From NCBI GenBank assembly GCA_010356995.1, contig ML996703.1, positions 558,001-622,000 of the forward strand: a stretch of 64,000 nt of DNA. Direction: 5' to 3'. The position numbers and the translations under genes were made by a program. Origin of the DNA: Trichodelitschia bisporula. Lineage: Eukaryota; Ascomycota; Dothideomycetes; Phaeotrichales; Phaeotrichaceae. A model generated the notes under the pieces. That model was given only the letters and a program-made list of their open reading frames with translations. It was not told the DNA's origin and did no database searches. Positions 22,444 to 33,564 of the stretch are shown here, piece by piece; position 1 is the first letter of the stretch; every line of letters begins with the position of its first letter.

Positions 22444-24553
22444 CTACTCTTTTGGTGCGACTGCTTCCTCTCGCCTCTCTCCAGCACCCGCAGTAGCGCC
22501 TTGCAACGGCGCATTCAACAACTCTGACAGTGGTAACTGTGGGAACGCCTGCCGCGGCGGGGCGCCGGCACTGACCGCACTCTCCTGCCGTGTAGCGAAG
22601 AAGGACGGCTGCTTCGATGCAAGGGGTGGGTTGATGTTAAACTGATCCATGCGCGACAGCGTTTTGAGCGGCTCAGGCCCAGTCTGGGCATGTCGCGGCG
22701 CCTTGTTCTGGTCCGCCCATTGCAAGATGCGGCGACTGAGAGTGATGGTTGAAGGCTGCTCAAAAGCCTCGCCTCTACTGGAGCCGGTGCCGTCAGCCAG
22801 AAAATTGTCGTTGAGAGGGGCCGTAAGATAGCGCATCGAGCCGTTCTGCTCCGCGTCTTTCCAAGTTGCCGGCTGGTGCTCGTGTTGTGGACCTTCTTGC
22901 CGATCACTGCCTGCAAGATAGCGCATCGAGCTGTTCTGCCCCACTTCTTTCCATGTTGCGGATTGGTGCTCGTGCTGTGGACCTTCTTGCCGATCACCGC
23001 GGCCGTTCCTATCTTGGTCGGCCTCCTTAGCTGGCACAGTGGGCCCTGGCTCCTTGACTTTGAATTTGTGACCGTCTGCCCGGAAAAGCTCCGGATACCG
23101 GTTGCGGAAGCGGTCGCGTAGATCAGTTCGGCTCCGATTTAGTAGGCCAAGGTCTGGGTCCGAGCGTATCTTCTTCCACTGGACGCCGTGTCTGTGGAAG
23201 CCACGCAGAATGGCTTGATCCTCTTCCTCCGTGAAGCGCTTGCGATCACGGCGTTGACGCTTGGGAAAGCGGGTTGTGCCGTCTGCTGTTGAAGCATTGC
23301 TAGGTGACGGCTCGGGAGGAGGTGGTCTGTTCGGGAGCAGCTTGGGGCGGAGAGGCGTCTCGGAAGCCTCAGGGTCGTCCGGCACGGTGCGAGTTGATCC
23401 TGCTCGCCGATAATCGTCAGGGAAGCATGTTCGGAATCTAACGTGCATCAGCATGGCTCGCCTGAAGCCCAGCGGAAACAAACCTATCTTTCAAGTCTAC
23501 TGCCGACCGACCGTTGAAATGGTAATCTGGATGCAGTAGAATTTTCTTCCAGCTTCCAATCCCGAATCTTGATACCCCATTGACCAGATCCGACGTCTCC
23601 TCGTCTGTCCACTTCTTTTTCCTTTTCCCCCGCCTCACTGCCTCCTCTTCTCGCCTTTCCTGATCCCTCTTATGCTCTCTTTCTGCTTCCGCTTCCGCTT
23701 CTCTTTCCCGCTCCCGTTCCCGTTCCCGTTCGCGTTCCCGTTCCCGTTCCCTCTCCCCAGCTCCGCCCTCCGCCTCGCGTAAGGTCACCTCTCGCCGCGG
23801 TATGGTATGGATAGGTGGTATTAGATTCGCATTTGGCGGCGGTTCATGGAGCGGCACCAATAGTGGAGGTAGCAACGGCTTCTGTATGCGTCGTTTGCTT
23901 TGCTCCGTGGGCTTCGGCAAGATTCTGATGCCTGCCTCATTCATCAAGCTCCCTTCACTCTCCAGCCTCCTCCTCTTCCTGCGCTCCGAGTCCGCCCCAC
24001 CGAACCGCGGCGTCTCCGTCCTATTCAATACCTCCGCCAGCGGCGCCGCAGACCGATCGCCTACGCTCACAGACCCATTTGATTGTGCCTCGCTGGCGCC
24101 CCACGGTGGCGCAAGCGCAGGGCCCAGCGCACGCTGGGGCGTCCACTGCGACGGGCCCGCCGCGCTCTGGCTTGTGGTCTGATGCAAGTAAGGGTTCGAG
24201 TGCGTATGTTGGGTGACCGCGTGCTGATGTGACTGCGGATGCTGCTGCGCCTGCTGGGTCCAGTCGAGCTCAGGGAGGGTAGGGCGTGTCGGGGAGAATC
24301 TCGTGGGCAGCCTGGATGGCCCGGAATTTGGGCGCTCAGGCGCGAAGCGTGTCTCGTGGGCGTCGGAAGCGGACTCGAGCACGGTCGAGATAGCGGGGAG
24401 GGGGGGCGGGGCGGACGATGGAGGCGGCTGGATGAACTGCTGGAGCGGGAGCGGGAGGTGTGAGGCATGGAGGGCGGGTTCTGCGGAGGGCGCATTGTCT
24501 TCTGCGGCGACGGGTTTTGCATCTCGGAGGAGGTTCCTGACGCGCGGTTCCAT
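22444..24553 (-). CDS. Double-Myb telobox DNA-binding protein, Tay1/Teb1-like
   Basis: Two exons (24553-23484 and 23437-22444) with a 46-nt intron give 687 residues. There are two Myb-type domains with telobox ends. The first, about residues 306-361, runs from KKKWTDEETSDLVNGVSRFG to VDLKDRFR; the second, about 421-473, runs from RKRFTEEEDQAILRGFHRHG to TDLRDRFRNRYP. The intron splits the first telobox exactly. Two telobox Mybs in one chain is the layout of Yarrowia Tay1, Ustilago Tay1 and fission yeast Teb1, which bind TTAGGG-type repeats and some promoters; a role at telomeres or in transcription is inferred from that. The N-terminal third is disordered, with a long Arg-Glu alternation just before the first Myb, and the C-terminus contains two tandem 30-residue units. 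Confidence 0.85.
22825..23004 (-). repeat. Two tandem 90-bp units inside the telobox-protein gene
   Basis: Units starting at 22825 and 22915 share AAGATAGCGCATCGAG and GTGGACCTTCTTGCCGATCA at the same spacing (period 90 bp). They encode two near-identical 30-residue repeats containing DRQEGPQHEHQ and TWK. Because the period is a multiple of three, copy number could change without frame loss. Confidence 0.9.
23700..23757 (-). repeat. Hexamer-type low-complexity tract coding for alternating Arg-Glu
   Basis: The plus strand reads CGTTCC/CGCTCC-type hexamers in a row; on the coding strand these give a run of about ten Arg-Glu pairs, followed by an Ala-Glu run. It is a charged, probably helical linker before the first Myb domain. 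Confidence 0.85.
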
Positions 24554-24991
24554 GCAGAGTGAATGGAGATGAGGGAATCGGCAGAAACAGGACGGTACGC
24601 GCAACTGGGGTTGGTGGGGTGGGACTTTAATGTACGGTAACGGGCTGGCTAAGAGACTAGAACTAGAAGCTCATCGAACTTTGGACGTTGTTGAAGATAT
24701 GAGGCTACGGCGTACGGTCCCTACAGGGGCCGTGGGGCGGAGTGTCGGCCTTTCCTCCTCTACCGATTTTACCGCTGACATAAGCCACACCCAACAACGA
24801 GAGCGAAAGGGGAACCGCGAGAGTCACATGATTCGACATTGAAAAAGCTTCTTTCGGGTGTGTAGAATTAAACAGCGTTCAAATAGGACGCCGATGACGC
24901 CTCAAAATGCCGCTTCTATCGTCCTGGTCTACGGATGTATACTCCGTGGCTCTATACGCATAGGAAAAAAAAAGCACAAGTCATGATCAGC
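24554..24991. other. Intergenic, telobox gene promoter
   Basis: No gene in 438 nt. It holds the upstream region of the telobox-protein gene and the 3' region of the peroxiredoxin gene; both lie on the minus strand. Confidence 0.6.
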
Positions 24992-25797
24992 CTACGCCTT
25001 TTTGGAGAGCCCCGACCCATAGACCATCGTGATGTCCACCGGCTTCTTCTCAATGTACGTGGCATATCCGGTCGTCGAAGCCTTCATGCCTTCTTGGCCA
25101 GCTTGCCAGTTGGCGGGGCACACCTCGCCGTACTTCTCGGTGAACTGGAAGGCATCGATGAGCCGCAGAGCCTCGTCGACCGAGCGGCCAACAGGGAGAT
25201 CGTTGATTGTGATCTATTCTGGTCAGCTGCTTGCTGGACCACACGGTGGTGAGAATATTACCTGACGAACGATGCCCTTGGGGTCGATGAGGAAAATACC
25301 GCGCAAAGCAATGCCTTCTTCCTCAATCAAGACACCGTAGTCCTTGCTGAGCTGGTGCGTCTTGTCGCTGAGCAAGGGAATGTTGACCGATCCCAGACCA
25401 CCCTCCTTGCGCGAAGCATTGCGCCACGACAGAAGGCTGTATTGGGAGTCGGTGGAGGCAAAGACGACCGAAGCGCCGCGAGATTCGAACTGAGAAACGG
25501 CATCGCTGAAAGCAATGATTTCGGTGGGACAGACCTGCACTGTCAGCGCACGAAGGGTCAAGAGATGAAGTACCCACAAAAGTCCAGGCCATGGGAACGA
25601 AACCCAGGACAAGCCACTTCTTCGCGGCCGCGAAGGAAGTAATAGAGAGCTCTGGATACGCGCGTTAGACCCAATTCCGGCGAGTTTTCCTATTAGTATG
25701 GTTGCGACAGCAGTTGTGTACCTTCAAAAGACCCATCTGGCATGACTGCAGTGCCCTGGAAGGCCGGAGCCGGCTTCTGGACGCGAACCTTGGACAT
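24992..25797 (-). CDS. Typical 2-Cys peroxiredoxin (Tsa1/PrxA type)
   Basis: Four exons (25797-25722, 25651-25578, 25534-25262, 25213-24992) give 214 residues. It reduces hydrogen peroxide and organic peroxides using thioredoxin. The peroxidatic Cys is in [12 protein letters not shown] (about residue 52), split from the preceding exon by a 43-nt intron; the resolving Cys is in EVCPANW (about residue 173). The GGLG loop ([15 protein letters not shown]) and HQLSKDYGV follow the family pattern. Two departures: the stretch before the peroxidatic Cys reads PMAWTF rather than the usual PLDFTF, and the C-terminal YF motif that makes eukaryotic 2-Cys enzymes easily over-oxidised is not seen; the tail instead has YATYIEKK and continues about 15 residues. 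No targeting sequence is seen, so it is probably cytosolic. Confidence 0.93.
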
Positions 25798-26782
25798 GTC
25801 GGCTACGTCTGTAGTGGGAGAGTTAGGTTGGTGAGAAAGGCGGGAGGAAGGCGAGCGTCAAGAGGAGTGAATTTGCGAGGTACTATTGAATGTGTTTGTA
25901 GGGTAGGCGTAAAACAACACTGGATTGTGGAAGATGCGGCGATTTGTAGGGAGCAAACGGGAAACAGTATGTATCCATTCAACGCATGGCAAGTAAGTCC
26001 CTGAGCGCCCCCCCACCCCCTGGGGCTTGTTGGCCGGCCCCACGAAGGCAAAAGAGTCAGAGCTTCTTTCCGCTTGATGGCGGGTTCGAAGCCTTACGGT
26101 ACGGATGTACCGCTTGCCGAATCGGAGCCTTTTCTTTCATGGGAATTGAGAAGAAGAAACAGATGGTACATCCGTACACGTTGTCCAGCCAGCGAATCGG
26201 CTCGCTGCCAGACGCTTTAATCTTGACTAGCGCCATACCAATAAACGCGCCATCGCTGCTTTTTCCATTGTTCCATGTCTTGTTCCATACCATAAAGTGT
26301 ACCATGCGCACCATCTGGCGTGGATCATTACCGTTCCGTTGGGTCCATCCGGTGCAAGCAACGAGGCAAAGCAACGGAGCGACGGAAGTCACTTAAGCAG
26401 CTAGAACTAAAAGGCCTAGCACAAGTACCGTACAGTAGAACTAACGCCGGCAACCTGGGCCTACCGGTAAGGTAAGCTTTATCATCACCGTCCCGCATCC
26501 TGGTGCCGATTTGAAGGGTGGTTCGATCGCCGAATCCCTGGCCGTTGGCTGGAGCCAGCTTTGATTCGGCAGAACCGGGTCCGCGGTTACATAACCTTTC
26601 GAGTCTGGACAAAGACCTTGGCCCCAATCATCAGCGGCATATGTCAGACAGTACGTAGGACAGTCAGACAACTCTGCTTTCGGCCACTTGCTAGTTCTAC
26701 TTCGAGAATTTCATCTTCGGCCTTCTCTCGGCTGCTTTGATCGAAAGCTTGTATTCTTTAAGTCCGTCTAGTTCTAAATAGT
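25798..26782. other. Intergenic, about 1 kb
   Basis: No gene supported. It carries the peroxiredoxin promoter side, rich in G/A on the plus strand near 25840-25880, and the 3' side of the acetyl-CoA transporter gene. Near 26096-26110 and 26167-26182 there are GTACGGATGTACC-like and ACATCCGTACA-like inverted sequences. Confidence 0.55.
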
Positions 26783-28865
26783 CTATGGCGCAAGTCGCCA
26801 TGCCCTGATTGGCAAGCTCTGCAGTTTCTTGACTGCTGGCTTGATGTACCCCCAGAACGTCACCACCCCAACCACGATGCACAGGATATTTACAATGTAA
26901 TATCCGTCTGTAATGATCTTGCACGTTCCGCCTCCGTTTGTACACCGCACCTGCTCAGGCTCCAACACGCAGGAAAACGGACTGGCGATGAGCTCGCCTT
27001 TGAGCATTGCCGGCGGTGACTCCGACGGTATGCAAGTTGCCACAGTGAACATGTCGATGAACTTGAGCACAAAGTACCGTGGGAAAGTGCCACCCAGGTT
27101 AGACACCCTAGACAAAACATCAGCACCCGCCACGTCTGTAAGCAGTGTAATACGTACGTCGCTAGCAAGGTCATATAGGTGCCACCATACACCGGATCTG
27201 CGATCTTTGCGTGGAATGCCGAAACCGCCACGAACATGACCGTGTTCATGAAGGTTGACGACACGTGCCCGATGATTACGAGCAACAGATAACCGCCGTT
27301 CACTCCACCACTCGGGAACACGGACACAATGAACTGTGCCAGCGCCGCCGCCACCAGGCGTCCCATAAATCCCCACGACCACAGCTGCATCGGCGAGTAG
27401 TAGGAAGACCATTTGCCAACGTAATAGCCCAGACCAATCTCAAAGGGGAAATCGATGAGCACGGTGAGCGCCAGGTTATCCTGTCCGAGTCCTTTGTCCA
27501 GTAACTTGAGTGTGGTGGCTCCGTCATTCGCCTGGAAGCCTATCTTTGCGATAAGATGGACGACGATGAGGGTTTGGACGTTTTTGAGCTTCAGGATTCC
27601 GACCATGATCTTGTACACATCCCAAACGCCGTCGTCGTTCTTCGTCAGCTCCTCGCGCTTCAGCAGTGCCAGCCCTACCGTCACGATAAGATAGAGCCAT
27701 CCGGCCGTCGCGAGCGCGCCACTGAGGGTGACCAATCCGGTATCACCTGGTACCGACCGGAACCACTTATTGGCAAAATCCTTAGAGTTGAAAGCGAGAA
27801 AGACCGTAGAGGAGAGGAACTGCCCAGCCGTTAGACCAACCGTCTGTGCTGTTGACGCATACGATAGGTTTTCATGGGACAGCAAAGTGAGAGCCCAGCC
27901 TAAAGTGGTCAGCGCGGCCTTCCACACCATGTGGAGCACATACCGTCTACTGCAATATCTTGAGTAGCGCACATAAATACAAGCGCAAACCACCACCAGG
28001 TAAATCCCCAGACATTATCGCCATTATTTTCTCCAGCGTGTACCATCATTGCCTCTATGTTGCCGGCCAACCAAATCATTCCAAGCCCGGAGAGGGTTTG
28101 GATCGGTAGGATCCAGCTTTTGCGCCTACCGAGTTTTGGGCTCCAGCACGCGTCGATGATGGGGCTCCATAGCAATTTCAACGAATAAGGGTATGACGCC
28201 AGGGAGAATACGCCCATTTGCGCGTATGAGACATGCTGCTTCAGAAGGAAGGGTACCGAGCCGCTGGCCAGCCCCATGGGCACACCTTGTAGAAAGTAGA
28301 GCAGCACGAGAAGGAGGAAGTTGCGGCGATCGTGATCCGGCAATTGCGAAAAGCCCTTTGAAACGGGTCCATGCTGGAGATGCGGCACGGGGTCATCAAG
28401 GGAGAAATTGGAACTACTCATGAGGCCGTTCGGGCTCCTGGCACTTTCGAGCGACGGATTTTTGCGGCGGTATTCCAGCAGAGACTCTCCCATGGCGCCG
28501 GTCGCATGCCCGATATGGTTATGCGCAGAGGTCTGAGGCGAGTGCTTTCGTCTGCCCATGGATGCTTCCTCCGCTGTCCGCTGTTCGAGCTCTGCTTCCA
28601 GTAGCGGCTCAAAGGCAGAGTTCGCCGCTTCGATGTTGACGTGAAGTGAAAGTGACCGCGAGCGACTGCGGGCGCGTGTTTCGCGTGTGCTAATGGGGGT
28701 TGATGGTAGGTTCTCGAGCTCGTGTTCGGGTTCGTCAACGCGTCGGTCGTGGTGCTGAGACTGCTGGCGATGTGTCGAGTAAACGGGAAGGACGTGAGAA
28801 TCGGTGAGGTGGGGAATGACTGGAAAGGCACTTGAAGGGAGAGAGTCGCCTCTTGAGGTAGGCAT
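26783..28865 (-). CDS. ER acetyl-CoA transporter (AT-1 / SLC33A1 family)
   Basis: Three exons (28865-27944, 27899-27158, 27107-26783) give 662 residues. About 190 hydrophilic N-terminal residues precede a 12-segment membrane domain. Family marks: LYFLQGVPMGLASGSVPFLL in the first segment, WSPIIDACWSPKLGRRKSW, ATQDIAVDGWALTLLS (split by a 44-nt intron), and SNLGGTFPRYFVLKFID near the end. AT-1 proteins import cytosolic acetyl-CoA into the ER lumen for acetylation of proteins and, in some fungi, of surface sugars. The next gene on the same strand is the ER lectin Yos9, but a functional link is only suggestive. The long N-terminal tail is typical of fungal members. Confidence 0.92.
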
Positions 28866-29473
28866 CCATGTAAATGAAACTGCTTTTCGAGTTGTAGCTT
28901 TGCTGTCCTTTCCGGGAAGCTAGTGGACCACCAATGACCTCAAAGGTGACGGGCAAGGCAGTTGGCAGCGACACAAAGTTGAAGTTGGCAACGCGACACG
29001 TACATCAAGTGCGCATCGCTGTTGAAAGATGTCCGCTGTAAAGTCTGGATACACGGGGGATCCGGCACGTCCGTGAGGCTATCGTGAAGGAACTGGACGG
29101 AGGCCGATGAAGTCGGCTTTCCTGAGATTCATCTCAAACATGTCTAGCCAGGGGGGGGGGGGCGCCGAATGGCCAGATAGCCCAAGGCCCGCATAGGACG
29201 CCGATGTGGCGTTAATTGTGGCGCAGCAGGAATGTGGGGGTGGCTCACTCTGCGATATACTTCATCTGAAGTGCCAAGTTCTGCATGAACGTTTCGCCAG
29301 TTGTCTATTACGTAGCTCCGTAGCTCCGTAGGTTCCGCCTTGGAGGCCGCGGTTTTCTATCTTATCCTGTCTCAACGCCGATGACACGCAAGAGCAACAG
29401 AGCAAAGATGGGTCTATTTCCAGCCAACGCCTGTCAGGTATCTCAATGCTGAAGTATAAGCGGAAAAGACACG
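28866..29473. other. Intergenic, about 0.6 kb, with a 12-G run
   Basis: No gene seen. An uninterrupted run of twelve G lies at 29151-29162, and ACGTAGCTCCGTAGCTCCGTAGG near 29310-29335 contains a short direct repeat of TAGCTCCG. It forms the promoter side of the acetyl-CoA transporter gene and the 3' side of yos9. Confidence 0.6.
29151..29162. repeat. Homopolymer of 12 G
   Basis: An uninterrupted G run in the upstream region of the acetyl-CoA transporter gene. Length may be inaccurate in the assembly. Confidence 0.9.
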
Positions 29474-30968
29474 CTACAATTCCTCCTTGTACGTTTCCTC
29501 GCTCCCTTCCTCTTCCATCCCTTCGTCGTCTTCTACCCCAGTCCCTGATCCGGCCTCCTTCAGCGTCCCTTCTTTTAGTGGATCATCCTTCAGGACGGTC
29601 GGCTCTTTCTCATCAACAATACCTCTCAGCTCTCTGCCCCGGGGGGTATCGACCACTTCCAGCTTCCAACCCTTGCCATTAGCCAGGCGCTCAACCTCCT
29701 CTTTCACATCCCTGATCTCCTTGCTGTTGCGTATATTCAGCTTCTCCAACTCCTTGTCACTGGCCACATAACCGTCGCTCTTGGCGATGGTTGCTATCAG
29801 CGTCTCCTTGAAGCCGCTTTTAACGATTGCGCTCTGCTCAATCTTCTTTCCCCGGGGCACCATTTGATGGCCACCAATCTTAATGTCCCCAATAACCAAT
29901 GTCTTTGTCTTTACTTCAAGTCCATCCATGAGAACCTCGATTTCGGCAGTTGCGGTATCTTCGTCGGCCAGATGTTGTTCGCGTGCAGCGTTAAACGATG
30001 GTATAGAGTCTGCATCCATCACTGGGCTGCACGCAATGGAATGTGGCTTGGATTCTTGCGGTGGAAGAAAGGCGATATCGTTGCAGAGTCGGGGCGTCGA
30101 TATGACCATGAGATATTGACAGGTCGTGGTCTCCTTGATAAGTGTGATACGGTCAGCAAAATTAGGTTGGCAGTGGAACTTCATGACGGATTAGCTTGTG
30201 ACTTGAACAACAGCAATGGCTTACCTGAACTTCGATTTTCCGCTCTTTCCCAGTCAGATCGCAGACGGTCCCCCCACTCAATTTCTGAACTAGGTACCGC
30301 GTCTCTCCCTTGGTTTCCATCCTCGCCACTCCCTTCTCGTTCGAGAGATCTTTACTATCAGAGTTGCTCTTCTGAAAAGACCCAAGAATGTAAGAGTCCA
30401 CACTCTTGTCCTCAACCGGAGGATACACGGGAACATTCCGGCCTGGCGTCAGCTGATGGAACTGCCGAACTCCCTGGTTGTAGCAAAAGCTGTAGCTCCA
30501 CCATCCGCTGTAGAAGTAGAGGCAGTTGCCTTCCATTCCCCTGAGCAGCTCCCATCCACGTTTGGTGGCTCGTGCCAGTTCCTTGTTTTCATCCTCGACG
30601 CTCTTCTTAGACACATTCCTGCTCTCATCGACGGGTATGCGCGGCAGCATGCACAGATACTCCTGGCCAGATAGTATCATGGACTCGTATCCGGCGATAT
30701 CTTGTCCTCTGACTGCAGAAGTACCGTCCGAGGGATCAAGGTCCGTAGCGGATTGTGAGCGGGCCCCCAGTACAGAGTCTGCAAAGTCTTCTGTGACCGG
30801 GTTATCTGAGATGAGGACTTCGTACTGAAATTATGTTAGCAATCATGAACGTTCGAAGGCGCGCGTGCAAACCTGAGGAAAAGCGACAAGGTCATCTTGA
30901 ACACTGAACTGATGGGGGCTAGCGATAGCGAAGGGCAAAAGGACGGGAAGAGCCCAAAGATGCCTCAT
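29474..30968 (-). CDS. yos9: ERAD lectin Yos9 / OS-9 homologue
   Basis: Three exons (30968-30873, 30824-30225, 30178-29474) give 466 residues. The first exon is a signal peptide (LWALPVLLPFAIAS) ending before HQFSVQDD. Next come YEVLISDNP, the Cys-containing MLPRIPV, and an MRH (mannose-6-phosphate receptor homology) domain with GNCLYFYSGWWSYSFCYN, VRQFHQL, PVYPPVEDKSVDSYILGSF, QFHCQPNFADRITLIKET and CQYLMVISTPRLC. Yos9 recognises trimmed N-glycans on misfolded ER proteins and hands them to the Hrd1 ligase. The C-terminal 200 residues are charged and the chain ends in KEEL, a variant ER-retrieval signal. The start was chosen because it gives the signal peptide; the ATG of the nucleotide phosphodiesterase lies 371 nt away in the opposite direction, so the two probably share a promoter region. 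Confidence 0.95.
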
Positions 30969-31339
30969 ATTGGTAATGCGCGATTGCCGCTACGAGCAAG
31001 GCAGCTCTCATCAGCAATTCAAGAAGCGAAAATCCAGATTCGCGATGATGATGCGCCAGCTTTCCCCGAGCGCCTGTTGACGCTGCCGTGTCCGTTACGA
31101 CCCCAGTTGCCCCTCTCCACAGGGCTGATCCTAGCTGCCGCTGCAGCTCCACACGGCAGGGCTTGGCGAGTCCAACCGGTCCGAGCTTACGGAGTACTCC
31201 TGAACGGGGTAACTCATCGCATCACAAGCGCCTCGCCTTTTCGCCGATCTACGCATCTTGAAACTCAACTTTGAAGTCGGCAGAATACACTGTCGTGCCT
31301 TCTACCCACTCAATGGAAGTTTAGCGCCTACTGTTCTCG
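30969..31339. promoter_or_regulatory. Shared upstream region between divergent yos9 and NPP genes
   Basis: A 371-nt interval separates the two start codons. It contains TTACGGAGTACTCC (31187-31200), a near-palindromic copy of a motif that recurs between genes in this window. No obvious TATA box is seen. Confidence 0.5.
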
Positions 31340-33564
31340 ATGGCGCGCAAAGACCAGGAGAAAGCTGGACTCCTTTCGTCCCAACATTATGACAACGATG
31401 CGCCATCTGTCACATCAGACCAAGAGATATTCACCGATGATGAAGAGTCCCACAGCGAAGGGAGGACCTCTGGCGAAATAGCACAGCAGGAACGGGACGT
31501 TTTCGCCGACGACTATGAAGATACTCTCGCACCGGGAGGGAGCGGCGACTCCGCAGTTCCCCTTACCACATTGTTCCGGAAGGGTGGAACCACTTCAAAG
31601 GCATCACGCTCAGGGCGGAAAAAACGACCTGCCTCTCGGAAACATCGAGAGCGGCTTCGTCGCGGAGAGGAAGAGGCCGAGCTGGTCTATGAAATGGAAG
31701 AAGGTGGAGAAGTGTCCGAATCGCTTTCCCGCCATTCCTCAGAGTCGGACCTTCGAAGACTAGGACATATTCGAGATGATAAATCAGTAAGCTGCCTCTA
31801 CCGACTTGACAGAAACGACTAACCGCGGAAGTCTAAAAAAAGCGTCGCGCGCCGTGTGGCTCTTCACCTCTTCATCACCATGCTGTTTCTTCTCTTCTTC
31901 CTCGCCGCATACCGCATTACTCAGTCCAATCGAAAGGCCCAGGCGCTGCTCAAAGCAAAGCTGACATTTTCCAATGGAACCACGCTCTTCGCTCCCACCA
32001 CGATCATCCTCTCGCTAGACGGGTTCCGGGCGGACTTTTTGCAACGCGGACTGTCACCAACCTTGAATAAGTTCATTTCGGAGGGTATCTCGCCTCTGCA
32101 CATGCTTCCAAGTTTTCCAAGTGTAACCTTCCCCAACCACTATACGATGGCTACCGGGCTCTATCCGGAAAGCCATGGCATCGTTGGCAATACGTTTTGG
32201 GACCCTGAATTGAAGGATGAATTCTATTACACTCACCCGGAGAAAGCTCTGCAGCCAAAGTGGTGGGGCGGCGAGCCTCTATGGCTGACCGCAGAGCAGC
32301 AAAACGTCCGTACGGCCATCCACATGTGGCCTGGCTCGGAGGCGCATATCGGCGGTGTCGAGCCTGCTCATCTGGACAAGTTCAACCCGAAGGAGGATTT
32401 GCAGCGGAAGGTGAACCGTATCCTCGAGTGGCTCGATCTGCCGGGTCCAGACAGTCCACACGCGCAGAGCAATTCCCCGCGGCCTCAGCTAATCGCCGCT
32501 TACGTCCCGAATGTCGATGCGGACGGCCACCAATTCGGTCCCAATAGTACGGAGATTCGAACAACGATCAAAACTGTCGATGACATGCTGGGCAATCTTT
32601 TTGCCGGCTTACAAGCACGCAATCTTACAAACGTCATCAATGTCGTCGTCGTCTCGGACCACGGTATGGCTACAACCTCAATCGACAGAGTAGTCCAGTT
32701 GGACGATCTTGTGGACTTGAGCAAAGTCGAGCATATTGATGGTTGGCCTCTCTATGGACTCCGACCGAAGGATCCGAAAGACCTGGACCTCCTCTACCAG
32801 CAGGTTAAAGAGAAGGCCGACGCCAATGCAAACATTGAGGTCTACCTCAGGGACAAGGACATGCCGGAACGGTATCATTTCTCGAACAACCCACGCATTG
32901 CTCCTCTTTGGATCGTGCCCAAGACAGGCTGGGCCATCGTCACCAAGAAAGACTTCGATATCGTCAAGGCTAAGGCTGAAGGCGCCGTTTTCCATCCTAG
33001 AGGTCTTCATGGGTACGATCATGAGAACAGTCTTATGCGAGCTATCTTCGTCGCAAGAGGCCCAGCCTTCCCGCACAAGCCAAACAGTAGGGTTGAAGTG
33101 TTCCGTGAGTGAATCTGGCCCACTTTTGAAGGCTTGTCGCTGACCCATGCCCAGAAAACACAGAGGTCTACAACATCGTTTGTGACTCTATCGACGTCGA
33201 GCCTAGGCCCAACAATGGAACGTTGCGCCTTCCCCTACGGCCCGTCGGCCTCCACTCTGATGATAAAGCCCCGAAGCTCGACACACCCGACGATCCCCCG
33301 GCGGCCTCTGCCACCCCTGCGGTGGTTGACTCGCCGAGCGATGTATTGGCCGCCTCAACTTCTACCTCGCCCTCTGCAGCTGTTTCATCCCTTCCAGGTG
33401 CCCCGTCTACAAGCCCGATTTCGTCTTTCAAGGGAGAAATGGCCAAAGATGACACAAGAGTGGGTACCTGGTTCCAATGGGCTCACGATAAACTGGAGGC
33501 GCTGAAAGATCAGCTCTTTGGGCTTTTTGACAAAGAATCCGACAAACCAACACCTTTGCACTAG
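31340..33564 (+). CDS. Type II membrane nucleotide pyrophosphatase/phosphodiesterase
   Basis: Three exons (31340-31786, 31832-33104, 33155-33564) give 709 residues. About 155 acidic, Ser-rich cytosolic residues with a basic patch are followed by one membrane segment (LHLFITMLFLLFFLAAYRI) and an ectodomain of the NPP/alkaline phosphatase superfamily. Metal and catalytic motifs are present: SLDGFRADFL, FPSVTFPNHYTMATGLYPE (nucleophile Thr), VPNVDADGHQFGP, VVSDHGM and FHPRGLHGYDHE, then QNTEVYNIVCD. Fungal Npp1/Npp2-like enzymes hydrolyse extracellular or vacuolar nucleotides and help phosphate scavenging. The last 110 residues are Pro/Ser-rich and of low complexity. Lysophospholipase-D-type substrates cannot be excluded. 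Confidence 0.93.

Noticed and set aside
22515-22997. 160-codon frame in the telobox gene region
   Set aside because: Same strand, other phase of a clearly coding exon; it repeats only because the DNA there is duplicated.
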